Notes under the pieces: model-generated
What the model saw: the letters and a program-made list of their open reading frames with translations, nothing else
Databases searched by the model: none
What the model was told of the DNA's origin: nothing
Part shown: piece after piece, positions 53,845 to 62,057 of the stretch
Numbering within the stretch: position 1 is the first letter of the stretch
Layout: the number at the start of each line of letters is the position of its first letter
From: SZAS-103 sp038234715
GTDB taxonomy: Bacteria > Pseudomonadota > Gammaproteobacteria > Xanthomonadales > Xanthomonadaceae
NCBI GenBank assembly: GCA_038234715.1
Contig: JBBQTD010000016.1
Span: 1-63,135, forward strand
Length of the DNA: 63,135 bases
Direction: 5' to 3'
Translations under genes and position numbers: made by a program

Positions 53845-54759
53845 TCACGCAACCTGCAGCCCGCGCGATCCCGATCCAATCGTGTCTTGGTCCGCTGCGC
53901 CTGCGGCAGTTGCCCGACCCGCGCCGGAGCCCTTCCACTTCCAGATCAGGACGATGGTGATGATGTCGGCGACGACCGAAAAAACGCTCGACTCCGGACC
54001 GAAGTCGCCGCCGGTGAGCCACTGCGCCTTGCCCAGGAAGACCGGGTGGAACCAGCCGGGTTGAGCGATGCCGCTCACACCGAAACCAAGGACGTGCCCC
54101 TGCATCCAGTTCCAGCCCAGGTGCAGGCCGACCGGAAGGGCGAGGCTGCGTGTGCGCAGGTAAGCCAGCCCAAGCATCACCGCCGCAAGCGCGATGTCGA
54201 TCGAGGCCCAGACTTCCGTGGAGCCATGCATTCCCGGGTTGCCCCAATGGCCCGCGGCGAACAACAGCGCCAACGCGATCTGCGCGACCCACACGCCTGC
54301 GCCGTCGAGCAGTCGCTGGAACGCGAACCCGCGGAACAAGGTCTCCTCGAACAGCGCGACGAACGCGAACATGTAGAAGCCGTATCCCAGGCTGACCACG
54401 CTGCGCGCGGGATTCAATTCAAGACGCACGCCGCCGATCGCCCAGATCATCGCGACGGTAGCGAGCATCGAACACATGCCGAACAGCGTTCCCCACGCGA
54501 CCTCCTTCATCCAGCGCCGGTCGAGCACGAAGCCGATGCTCGACAGCGGCTCCTTGCGCATGCGCGTGCAGGCCCAGGTTGCGATCAGGATGAAGAAGAA
54601 CGAAGCCGGTTCCAGCCATCCGGCCGCAACGCCGAGATCCTTCAGTCCATGGGTGACGGGGCGATAAGCGAACCGGGTGGCTGCAATGCACCCGATAAAA
54701 ACCAGGATCCACCAGCCGTTACGCAGGCGCCCATCGGCGTTGAAGAAAATCGTTTTCAA
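53845..54759 (-). CDS. CPBP-family intramembrane glutamic protease
   Basis: A 304-residue protein with about seven membrane segments and the Abi/CPBP motifs: EETLFRGFAFQRLLD (Glu-Glu and Arg), LLFAAGHWGNPG (His) and HLGWNWMQG. The family cleaves prenylated or membrane proteins and is linked to bacteriocin immunity. The N terminus is taken at a TTG (LKTIFFNADGRLRNGWW), preceded by AAGGATG, because relatives begin at KTIFFNADG; the ATG at 54882 adds 41 unrelated residues. Confidence 0.82.
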   Translation of the reverse strand: MKTIFFNADGRLRNGWWILVFIGCIAATRFAYRPVTHGLKDLGVAAGWLEPASFFFILIATWACTRMRKEPLSSIGFVLDRRWMKEVAWGTLFGMCSMLATVAMIWAIGGVRLELNPARSVVSLGYGFYMFAFVALFEETLFRGFAFQRLLDGAGVWVAQIALALLFAAGHWGNPGMHGSTEVWASIDIALAAVMLGLAYLRTRSLALPVGLHLGWNWMQGHVLGFGVSGIAQPGWFHPVFLGKAQWLTGGDFGPESSVFSVVADIITIVLIWKWKGSGAGRATAAGAADQDTIGSGSRGLQVA

Positions 54760-55170
54760 GTCTGCATCCTTGCCGGAGTGAGTGCGCTGGGTGTACGCGG
54801 CGGCGTTCGCTGCCTCGCAGTTCCATCTTCGCTGTTCCCGCCGCAATGAAGATGTGCCGGAGGTCTGTGTGCCGAAGGTCATCCCGAAGAAGGTCCGGTG
54901 GAGGATCTCAGGGGTCGAGTTCTTTTGCGAAGCGAAGAATTGAACTCGTTCCCCTGTCTCCGGGCGAATTGTCAGGGCTTGCTGCCGGGCCAGGCGATCT
55001 GCACTTTACTGTGCTCGATGACCGGTCGCGATCGTCGCGCCGAATCTCGGTTGTCGTTGGCAGGCAGCAATGCAAGGACGAATTCACCGTCTGGCAGTCG
55101 TCTGCAAAGACTGCAAGAGTAGCTCGGGCGGTTGGCTGCACTACACTCAACCACAGAAAGAGAAAAAACC
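54760..55170. other. Gap with a REP-like hairpin
   Basis: The 410-bp gap between the CPBP gene and the VOC gene contains the hairpin at 54910-54955 and no supported gene. A purine-rich AGAAAGAGAAAA stretch precedes the VOC start. Confidence 0.5.
54910..54955. repeat. REP-like hairpin
   Basis: AGGGGTCGAGTTCTT and AAGAATTGAACTCGTTCCCCT form a near-complete inverted repeat with the AGGGGT...CCCCT ends typical of RAYT-associated hairpins. Loop TTGCGAAGCG. Confidence 0.7.
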
Positions 55171-55581
55171 ATGTCCCGAATGATTACCATCAGCTTGCCC
55201 GTAGCTGATCTGGAAGTATCAAAGGCTTTTTACACCGCCATGGGCTTCGTCAACAACCCGCAGTTCACCGACAATACCGCAGCGATCATGGTGTTGAGCG
55301 AGTCGATCAGTGTGATGCTGTTGACCCACGCCAGGTGGCGCACATTTACTACGCGCCCAATTCCGCCGAGTACATCGAGCGAGGTCGCGCTGAATGTCTC
55401 GTGCGATTCACGCGAAGCCGTCGATGCAATGAACGACGCGGCCTCCGCAAACGGTGGAACCCCGGATCTGAATCCCGTCCAGGACCATGGGTTCATGTAT
55501 GGTCGCGACTTCGCTGATCCTGACGGTCATGTTTGGGGAGCGGTGTCGATGGATTTGTCCGCCGTGCCATCCAGCGAATAG
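55171..55581 (+). CDS. VOC/glyoxalase-family protein
   Basis: A 136-residue VOC-superfamily protein: MITISLPVADLEVSKAFYTA, the second half MYGRDFADPDGHVWGAVSMD with the typical D-P-D-G-H. Such proteins bind a divalent metal and act as isomerases, dioxygenases or resistance proteins; substrate unknown. The segment ARWRTFTTRPIPPSTSSEVA fits the family of predicted lactoylglutathione lyases. Confidence 0.88.
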   Translation: MSRMITISLPVADLEVSKAFYTAMGFVNNPQFTDNTAAIMVLSESISVMLLTHARWRTFTTRPIPPSTSSEVALNVSCDSREAVDAMNDAASANGGTPDLNPVQDHGFMYGRDFADPDGHVWGAVSMDLSAVPSSE

Positions 55582-55665
55582 GCGCTGCAACGCGCAGCTG
55601 ACGCTTGGCTCTTGCGGCGAAAATGTTGCCTCCTTTCCGCGCAATACCACTTTCTGGATTTTCTC

Positions 55666-57111
55666 GTGCATGCATTCAAGACCATTGTTGTTCTCGCGAT
55701 CGCGCTGTCGTTTGGCGTCGCGGATCGTGCCGCAGGGCAGACCCCGTCCACCCCGGCTGGTCACCCGTCGTCGGCAAGCGACCCTGACGGCCTCGAGAGC
55801 AGCGGTCCACCGTTGCAGCAGGCCTCGGTGGATGTTTCCTTCATGTCCAATCACCCGCCGGATTACCCGCGTTCGGCGCTCTCCCGTGGCATCGAAGGCG
55901 CTGTCAGTCTCCTGGTCCTGGTCGACCCGGACGGAAATCCAGCCGCGATCCAGATCGAGTACCCGAGCGGCAACAAGGATCTGGACGCGACTGCAGTAGC
56001 GGCTGCGTGGCATTGGCGGTTTCATCCCGAACTGCATAAAGGCATGCCGAGGACTTCAATTGCTCGCGTTCCAGTCGTGTTCAAACTGGGCCTGACTCCA
56101 AAGCGACCTCGCGAAGACCTGCCTGGCGGGACGGAGATTTATCCCGAAACAAACAGGGCACTCATCGCCCAACTCGAGCGTTCCGCAACGGAAGGATCCG
56201 TCCACGCCCAGTTCCTGATGGCCAACCTTACGGCCTACGGGCTCGGCGTGACCAAGGACGCTGCCGCTTCGGTGCAGTGGTATCTGAAAGAAGTTGCGCA
56301 GGGTGACAGCAGTGCCTTCTTTCCGCTGAGCAGGATCTACGCAATGGGTTGGGGCGTTTCGGCTGACGGCAACGCAGCCATCGCCTGGCTTCAGAAAGGC
56401 GTCGCCGCAGGTTCCATCAACGCGCAGGACGCGCAACTTCATTTCGGGTTGATCTATGCAAGGGGCTATGGCATTCCGAAAGACCCCGCGAAGGCAACTG
56501 AGTGGTTTGAACGCGCGGCAGCCCAGGGCAACGCGCAAATGAAGCTTCGGATTGCCTACATTTTCGGCGTTGGAGACGGTGTGGCAAAGGACACGAAACG
56601 TTGCATGGACTTGCTTGACCAATCCGCCGAACAGGGCGACGACGACATCAAGCTTCGGGTGGCCAGTATCTATTTTCGTGGCGACATGGTCCCCACGGAC
56701 ATGGCACGAAGTGCGAAGTTGACCGAAGCGGCGGCCGCTCATGGCTCGCTGCAGGCGCGCAAGCGGCTCGCATCGATGTATGCGACAGGCCGCGGCGAGA
56801 ACAAGGACATGGCAAAGGCCATCGACCTCATGCAGCATGCCGCGGCGGAAGGTGACTTCGAGAGCCAGCGTTCGCTTTCCCAGGCTTACTTCGATGGCAA
56901 GGACATCGAAAAAGATGACGTCCTTGGTTACGCGTGGCTGATCCTGGCGGTGAACCAGGGAAAACTGAGCTACACGACCGACCTGGACCAGAAGAGGAAG
57001 AACATGCAATCCGACGACGTATCCGAGGCGACCCGACTGGCTTCGGCCTGGGTGACGGGGCAGGTGCTTGCCAGGGAACCGAAGCAGACGGGCGCCAGGC
57101 ATTCTCCGTAG
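55666..57111 (+). CDS. Exported fusion of a TonB C-terminal domain and Sel1 repeats
   Basis: The precursor (481 residues from the GTG chosen; an ATG-type start 18 codons upstream is possible) has a signal peptide (KTIVVLAIALSFGVADRAAG), a TonB C-terminal domain (about 50-135: PPDYPRSALSRGIEGAVSLL, AWHWRFHPEL) and then about seven Sel1 repeats (AQFLMANLTAYGLGVTKD, LHFGLIYARGYGIPKDPAKA, LASMYATGRGENKDMAKAID). There is no membrane anchor like that of TonB; the TonB-like domain probably serves as a periplasmic binding module. Confidence 0.8.
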   Translation: MHAFKTIVVLAIALSFGVADRAAGQTPSTPAGHPSSASDPDGLESSGPPLQQASVDVSFMSNHPPDYPRSALSRGIEGAVSLLVLVDPDGNPAAIQIEYPSGNKDLDATAVAAAWHWRFHPELHKGMPRTSIARVPVVFKLGLTPKRPREDLPGGTEIYPETNRALIAQLERSATEGSVHAQFLMANLTAYGLGVTKDAAASVQWYLKEVAQGDSSAFFPLSRIYAMGWGVSADGNAAIAWLQKGVAAGSINAQDAQLHFGLIYARGYGIPKDPAKATEWFERAAAQGNAQMKLRIAYIFGVGDGVAKDTKRCMDLLDQSAEQGDDDIKLRVASIYFRGDMVPTDMARSAKLTEAAAAHGSLQARKRLASMYATGRGENKDMAKAIDLMQHAAAEGDFESQRSLSQAYFDGKDIEKDDVLGYAWLILAVNQGKLSYTTDLDQKRKNMQSDDVSEATRLASAWVTGQVLAREPKQTGARHSP

Positions 57112-57358
57112 TGTTCGCCTGCTGCGCCGGAATCAATCCAGCGGCGTGAATCGGATTCGGCCAGTCAAGCGGACATCCCCTGCCAGCAGGCAAAAACTCA
57201 CGGGATATCGCAAGTTGGAGTTCCTCGCTGCGGCAGTGATCAAGTACACCGCCGAAGCAAAGGATCTGCGCGGCAGATGGACCATGGAGACGCGTGATCT
57301 GCGCCCTTGTACCGCGCGGCACACGCTTCGACCCGCCGTTCCCGGCCTTCGATGGTCC
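57112..57358. other. Gap between TonB-C/Sel1 gene and array 4
   Basis: No gene is supported. Open frames on both strands are extensions of those in array 4. Confidence 0.4.
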
Positions 57359-57925
57359 GAAATGCCACTTGAACCGTCCGAAACCAAACCTCGATTGCTG
57401 GAAACCAAACCTCGTTTGCTCGAAACCAGACTTCGTTTGCTCGAAACCAGGCTTCGTCCGGCTGACCAAGGTTTGGCTCGCACGAAACCAGGCTTCGTAT
57501 GCACCGGACAAGACTTCGATTGCTGCGGACAAACCTTCGGTTGCTCCGGACAAGACGTCGTTTGCAGCCGACAAGACTTCGATCGCACCGGACGAAACCT
57601 TGTTTGCCCGATCCAGACTTCGATTGCACGAAACAAAGCTTCGTTCGCACGGAACCAAACTTCGATTGCTGCGGACCAAACTTCGTTTGGAGGAATGAAG
57701 GTCCTGAATCGACAGGGCCAAACCGTGCCGGCAGCGCAGCAAACATTGCCTGCAGCCGCCACAACCGTGTCCGCACGCAGCAACCCGTTGCAGGCAGGCC
57801 GCATGGACTTGGCGGCCCGGAGCACGTCCGTTGCTGTTACCGACAAGTCCTGCGTGCGTCCGGCCCAGGCCACACCCGGCGCCGACAAGACGGTGTCCGG
57901 ACGCATCGGGGTGTTCGGTACAGCC
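57359..57925. repeat. 21-bp-phased repeat array 4 (core CAAACTTCGTTTG)
   Basis: Twenty-six to 27 consecutive 21-bp units fit without gaps from 57359 or 57380. The first ~15 units are well conserved around ACCAAACTTCGTTTGCT (CAAAC-TTC-GTTTG is an inverted repeat); the last ~11 keep the phase but drift in sequence. All six frames are open between about 57499 and 57698, a result of the 21-bp phase and absence of stop words in the unit. No coding signal (start, ribosome site, family match) supports a protein. Confidence 0.88.
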
Positions 57926-58199
57926 GGGGAAGGAGAGGAGGGACATGACACGGTGCCGTTGGAAGGTGTGCGACCATTATCCACACGACATGGACACAGC
58001 CTGGCCTGATCTGGAACAACATTCTGCTCACCCCCGAACCCGCACTCCGCCGTGCATGACGGCGTCGCAGCGCATGACCAAGACCGTCATCAGCGCCGAG
58101 CCCCGCACCGCACCGCATCCCGAATTCAAAGGTTCCGTCTTGCAATCCATCAGCCGCTGGAAGAGTGTGCGCTGGCAAGAACTGACCCTGGACGATGCG
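57926..58199. other. Gap between array 4 and the next exported protein gene
   Basis: About 270 bp without a recognisable gene. The frame of the downstream gene is open to 57831 but has no ribosome site or signal peptide before 58200. Confidence 0.4.
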
Positions 58200-59174
58200 A
58201 TGGATCAACGCCCCTTCCTCCGCTGCGCGACAGCCGCTCTCTTGGGTCTTTGGATGGCTTGCGATCCCATGAGGGCGCAGACCATGGAAACGACCGCGTC
58301 AGCGAATCTCGCCCGGATCAAGGAAAACTACACCGCAACCAGCGCACGCGTCGCCAAGCACCATGCCGCTGAGGCCATGTTCCTCGACAACGATCCGGGA
58401 TCGCCCGCCCTGCTTGCCGAGCAGTGGTCACTGGCGGGAAGCTGGGTCGCGGCGTGGTTGAACGCGCACCAGAACGCGACAGCCGATGAGGTTCGCCACG
58501 CTCTGATCGAACTCGCGCCCAGGCAGAAACCCGATGTACTCGCGCTCGACCCTACGAGCTTTCTGGTCAGGTCACCCGGCGAATTCAGCAACTTCTTCAT
58601 CGTGACCCGGAGCGTTGGTCGTTACCGCGTCGCGTGGAACACCGCAGATCCGCAGCCAGTCCGAGGAAAGCAGGCCGAACTGCTCGCGGCCTGGCATGCG
58701 CAAAGCGCGATCGACCAAGCGCGAGACGTGCCGACGGCAGGTCCTGTAGAGGCCGAGTCCAGGATCTTGCCGTCCGATGCCGACGGGCATCCGCGTTTCT
58801 ACATCGACGGCACCTACACCGAGCCTGCAGGCATGGTTGTCCCTGCACAGACCAGTGTCTGGCTTTGGGATGGAGCGCGTGCGCAATTGCTGTGGATCGA
58901 CCGATACAGCGTGGACATAGAGCAGCCGGTTGGTACACGCATCGAAGGGGGCCTGTTCAAGATCCGGCAGGTCGGCAACTTCCGACATGACCGGATTACG
59001 CATTCCGCACGTTCGAGCCCGGTTGCGATTGCGGTGCAGGGCAAAGGGGTCAGGTTCATCTGGCCAGCTCCTGCATCAAAGGCGAGCGCCAATCAAATTA
59101 ACCTGACCCCTTTGCCTCACAGTACGTCGTTGTTGATCATTGCTGGTGACTGCGGGAACGCCCTGCAGGACTGA
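58200..59174 (+). CDS. Exported protein of unknown function whose C terminus is rewritten by a REP element
   Basis: The 324-residue product has a signal-like N terminus (FLRCATAALLGLWMACDPMR) and no recognised domain (phrases AEQWSLAGSWVAAWLN, NFFIVTRSVGRYRVAW, HPRFYIDGTYTEPAGMVVPA). From residue ~282 the reading frame runs through the 75-bp RAYT-derived element (59041-59115) and then a fragment of the DUF1456 gene start in antisense, so about the last 45 residues are not ancestral. The original end was probably lost. Confidence 0.6.
   Translation: MDQRPFLRCATAALLGLWMACDPMRAQTMETTASANLARIKENYTATSARVAKHHAAEAMFLDNDPGSPALLAEQWSLAGSWVAAWLNAHQNATADEVRHALIELAPRQKPDVLALDPTSFLVRSPGEFSNFFIVTRSVGRYRVAWNTADPQPVRGKQAELLAAWHAQSAIDQARDVPTAGPVEAESRILPSDADGHPRFYIDGTYTEPAGMVVPAQTSVWLWDGARAQLLWIDRYSVDIEQPVGTRIEGGLFKIRQVGNFRHDRITHSARSSPVAIAVQGKGVRFIWPAPASKASANQINLTPLPHSTSLLIIAGDCGNALQD
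59041..59115. mobile_element. RAYT-derived 75-bp non-autonomous element (MITE-like)
   Basis: The ends GCAAAGGGGTCAGGTT and AACCTGACCCCTTTGC are perfect 16-bp inverted repeats. The inner block CAAAGGCGAGCGCCAATC (59077-59094) is identical to the 3' end of the RAYT gene at 375-392, and the right arm equals the RAYT end at 434-448. It therefore is an internal-deletion derivative of the transposase element. It lies inside the 3' end of an ORF. Confidence 0.85.
59124..59146 (-). repeat. Copy of the DUF1456 gene start (direct repeat)
   Basis: ACGTCGTT-G-TTGATCATTGCTGG matches 61523-61545 with one mismatch; on the minus strand it reads MINNDV, the first codons of the DUF1456 gene. The two copies, in the same direction, bracket the serine hydrolase and DUF1456 genes. 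Confidence 0.65.
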
Positions 59175-59246
59175 ACGGGTGCGGGAGGGGTGCTGTTGTC
59201 ACCGCGAACAACCGAAAGCTCGAGAAGTGCCGGTGAACGCCGGAGA

Positions 59247-60722
59247 TCAAGAATGCTTGATTGCCTCCGCTGACGTTTGTTTCTCAAACCGTTGCGGTTG
59301 CGCGTTGGTTGCGTCATCGAGCATGAAGCTGGTGATGTTTCCGTCGAAATCCGACTCAAAGGAAAGCCGCATCCGTTCCCAGCCTGGACTCGAGGAAAAG
59401 CTGAAGCTGTCGTAGCGGTAGTGGTCAAGTTGCGTTTCGTAGGTGCCGAAGCGTATCCGCATCTGGTTGTTCACGCGGCTGACCTCGAAATCCCCCCATG
59501 CTGGGTGGCGATAGCGTCCGACGTAGTCACCGGGCGGTCGGGTCGGTGCCGCGGCTGCATCGGATGCAGGTGGGCTCGCTTGCGGATCCTGGTCCTTGAA
59601 CCAGCGCGCCATGGTGTCGTCGCCAGACATTCCGAGTGCACGATCGAGCAGCCCGAGCGTCAACGCTTCCGGAAACAGGCTGGCGTTGCGATTCGTCAGC
59701 ACGACGACTCCAAGCTTCCGCTGCGGCAACAGTGCGAAATGGGCGGTGTATCCGGGGTAACCACCACCGTGATGCAGGATTGTGTTGTTGCGGTAGCTCG
59801 CAAGAAAGACCCCGAATCCGTAGGCTCCCGGAGGACCATAGAACCTCTTGTCGTAGCCCAGTCCAATGACCGGCGCGGTCGCGATGCGAATCGCTGCCGC
59901 CGGCAAGACCTGTCGTCCCTGCCATCGGCCATCGTCAAGCACCATCTGCAGGAAATGGGACAGATCCCCGGCTGTCGAAACGATGCTGCCTGCTGGACCG
60001 ATTGCCTGCGTGGTCGTGACTGGCATTGCGACATCCCGACCGCTGGCGTCAAGGCCATAGCCGTTGGTGGTGGCCGGCGGCTGAAAGCCGCTGTTGTGCA
60101 TCGCGAGTGGATCCAGGATGCGCTCGTGCAGCAACGCTTCCCAGGGCTTGCCGGAAACGCGTTCCAGATAGGTACCCGCCGCCACGAAGTTTGCATCGGC
60201 GTATGCCCACCGCGCGCGAAATGGCTCCGCCATGGGTACGAACGCGATTCGGGCCAGGTAATCCTTCCTGGTCAAGGCCTGATCCCAGAAATACGGCCAG
60301 TCCACCGATCCTAGACCGCTGCGCCCGCCCAACAAGTCCCTGAGCGTCACCTGCGTCCATCGCGAATCGCTGAGCCGGAAGTCCGGCCACGCATCGATGA
60401 GCGCATCATCGAGCCGCAGTTTCTTTTCATCCGCAAGCGCCGCAGCCAATAGGCCAGTGAAGAACTTGGTTGTCGATCCGATCTGGAATGCGGAGTGGGC
60501 CGCGCATGCCGTCTTTCGTTCGATGTCGCACAGTCCACTCGAATATACGCGAGGTGCCTTGCCGACCTGGACGACCACGACGGTAACCCCGGGCACATGC
60601 CACTTGATCCGCTGGGCATCAATCCATCGACTGTCGCCGTCGCCGGTCGCCATGCAAGGCAGCACGAGGACCACAGCCGACAGGATGGCGGACAGCGCAG
60701 CGGTCGTCTTGATCCATCGCAT
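59247..60722 (-). CDS. Exported beta-lactamase-fold serine hydrolase (class C-like)
   Basis: A 491-residue precursor: signal peptide (TTAALSAILSAVVLVLPCMA), S-x-x-K in FQIGSTTKFFTG, Y-x-N-type motif in RWAYADANFVAAGTYL and H-x-G in ILHHGGGYPGYTAHFALL. A C-terminal ~100-residue beta domain follows (GDYVGRYRHPAWGDFEVSRV). It belongs to the serine hydrolase group with esterases and D-amino-acid peptidases, so beta-lactam resistance is not implied. Start MRWIKTTAAL preferred; an ATG ten codons upstream is possible. Confidence 0.88.
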   Translation of the reverse strand: MRWIKTTAALSAILSAVVLVLPCMATGDGDSRWIDAQRIKWHVPGVTVVVVQVGKAPRVYSSGLCDIERKTACAAHSAFQIGSTTKFFTGLLAAALADEKKLRLDDALIDAWPDFRLSDSRWTQVTLRDLLGGRSGLGSVDWPYFWDQALTRKDYLARIAFVPMAEPFRARWAYADANFVAAGTYLERVSGKPWEALLHERILDPLAMHNSGFQPPATTNGYGLDASGRDVAMPVTTTQAIGPAGSIVSTAGDLSHFLQMVLDDGRWQGRQVLPAAAIRIATAPVIGLGYDKRFYGPPGAYGFGVFLASYRNNTILHHGGGYPGYTAHFALLPQRKLGVVVLTNRNASLFPEALTLGLLDRALGMSGDDTMARWFKDQDPQASPPASDAAAAPTRPPGDYVGRYRHPAWGDFEVSRVNNQMRIRFGTYETQLDHYRYDSFSFSSSPGWERMRLSFESDFDGNITSFMLDDATNAQPQRFEKQTSAEAIKHS

Positions 60723-61068
60723 CGATCGATTCCCAAAAACGGGGACGGGCAATTATCCTCCAGGGAAGGTCTGATCAGGTCTTCCAGTCCGCAGATCTTA
60801 CGCAGCGAGCGGTCATCACCCACAATGAAGCCTCGACACAGCTTACATTCGGCGATACCGAGACCAGAGTGTTGAACTTCCGCAAAATAATGTGGTGAGC
60901 CTGAGCCAACCTTGGTTTCTCGGGGTGCGGGATCAGGTCCTGCAATCACATATTTTTGAATGAAGTTGCGTCAATGCAAGACCCCGCAGGCGCGCACTTA
61001 GCCCTCCGTCAGAGACCGCAAGCCCTACCGGAAAGATGCATCACGTCCCATCGCAGGTCGCATGCCCG
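60723..61068. other. Gap between two leftward genes
   Basis: About 346 bp without a supported gene. The region is less GC-rich around 60880-60980 and may hold the promoter of the serine hydrolase gene, but no clear motif can be named. Confidence 0.4.
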
Positions 61069-61539
61069 CTAGTTTGCTCGCAAGCGAAGCGTCAATCCCT
61101 TGAGAAAATTGCGCAGCATCTGGTCGCCGCACTGGCGGAAGTTGCGATGATCTGGTTGGCGAAACAAGGCTGACAGTTCCGGCTTCGAAACCGGGAAGCC
61201 GGCGTCCTGGAAGGTCCGGTGCATGTCGACGTCCTTTAGTTGGAACGCGACACGCAACTTCTTCAGCACAAGATTGTTGGTGATGCGCTTCGCAATGGCT
61301 CGCGGCGTTTGACTCTCGTTTTTCCCGCGGAGGTGGACGACGAGTCCGTCGAGGAAGTGTGCAAGCACCGGGTCGCTGCATTCGAGACGGTCCGGGTCAT
61401 CCTCTTTTTTCAGGAATGCCTTCACCTGTGCGTCATCGACGGCGAAGTCAGGATCGACAAGTTTGACAATCCCGATGACTGTGGCATCGCTGAGATCGAG
61501 TAGGTAACGGATGCTGCGGAGGACGTCGTTATTGATCAT
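61069..61539 (-). CDS. yehS: DUF1456 protein (YehS-like)
   Basis: A 156-residue protein with the duplicated DUF1456 module: INNDVLRSIRYLLDLSDATV, LKKEDDPDRLECSDPVLAHF, TNNLVLKKLRVAFQLKDVDM and SKPELSALFRQPDHRNFRQC, then LRNFLKGLTLRLR. The family is widespread in gammaproteobacteria with no known activity. The first codons and upstream bases are duplicated at 59124. Confidence 0.92.
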   Translation of the reverse strand: MINNDVLRSIRYLLDLSDATVIGIVKLVDPDFAVDDAQVKAFLKKEDDPDRLECSDPVLAHFLDGLVVHLRGKNESQTPRAIAKRITNNLVLKKLRVAFQLKDVDMHRTFQDAGFPVSKPELSALFRQPDHRNFRQCGDQMLRNFLKGLTLRLRAN

Positions 61540-61625
61540 TGCTGGGTGGCTGCCGACGGGATTTAACCGTCGCTATTTACGCCTGTGCGGAGCGGCAAAG
61601 CAACAAGAGCAGCTCTTGTCATCCA

Positions 61626-61735
61626 GAACCCTTCGACAGGCTCAGGACAGGCTTCGTGAGGGATCTCGAATTTGCGTAGAGCGAAGCAACTTCGATATCC
61701 CTCGCTGTGCTCGGAATGACAAAAGTGCTCGGGCT
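61626..61735. repeat. Dispersed palindromic intergenic repeat
   Basis: CCCTTCGACAGGCTCAGGAC is followed by GAGGGATCTCGAATTTGCG and, inverted, CTTCGATATCCCTCGC, then GCTCGGAATGACAAAAGTGC. These phrases belong to widespread bacterial intergenic repeats (the GTCATTCCGAGC-GCGAGGGAT type). The arms can fold into a long hairpin. Confidence 0.65.
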
Positions 61736-61886
61736 GGCAAAAGTTCTTGTAATTCCGAACGTTTCAACAGCTCAGCTGCGGCCCAGGGCAATTGGGGAGG
61801 GTGGCTCGGCTTGCCCGGCATCGGCATCGAACGCCGGAGCCATCCTTGCATTTGTTTAAATTTCGTTTTGCCTGCAGTCAGGTACG

Positions 61887-61917
61887 TTGCTACACAGTGA
61901 AACCTTGCTGGTATAGT
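61887..61917 (+). promoter_or_regulatory. Putative promoter of the OmpA-type barrel gene
   Basis: TATAGT at 61912-61917 is a good -10 box; TTGCTA at 61887-61892 could be the -35 with a long 19-base spacer. It would give a leader of about 150 bases. Read from consensus only. Confidence 0.4.
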
Positions 61918-62057
61918 GCCGCCGCACAAAGCAGGTCCGGTACCAAGTGCAGTGGTCGTGAAAGGATGCTGATCGAGGGTCACCAGTTGGTGCGATGGTT
62001 TTCTGGGGCTGATCGAAGAGGGAACTCCGTGGTCCGCAAGGACGACATATTGGAAAT

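Noticed and set aside
56828..58009. ORFs of up to 372 codons over array 4
   Set aside because: All six frames are open in part of the array, and the peptides are seven-residue repeats; one also overlaps the real Sel1 gene in antisense.
59247..60722. Beta-lactam resistance gene
   Set aside because: The catalytic motifs are shared by many serine hydrolases and the extra C-terminal domain is typical of non-lactamase members.
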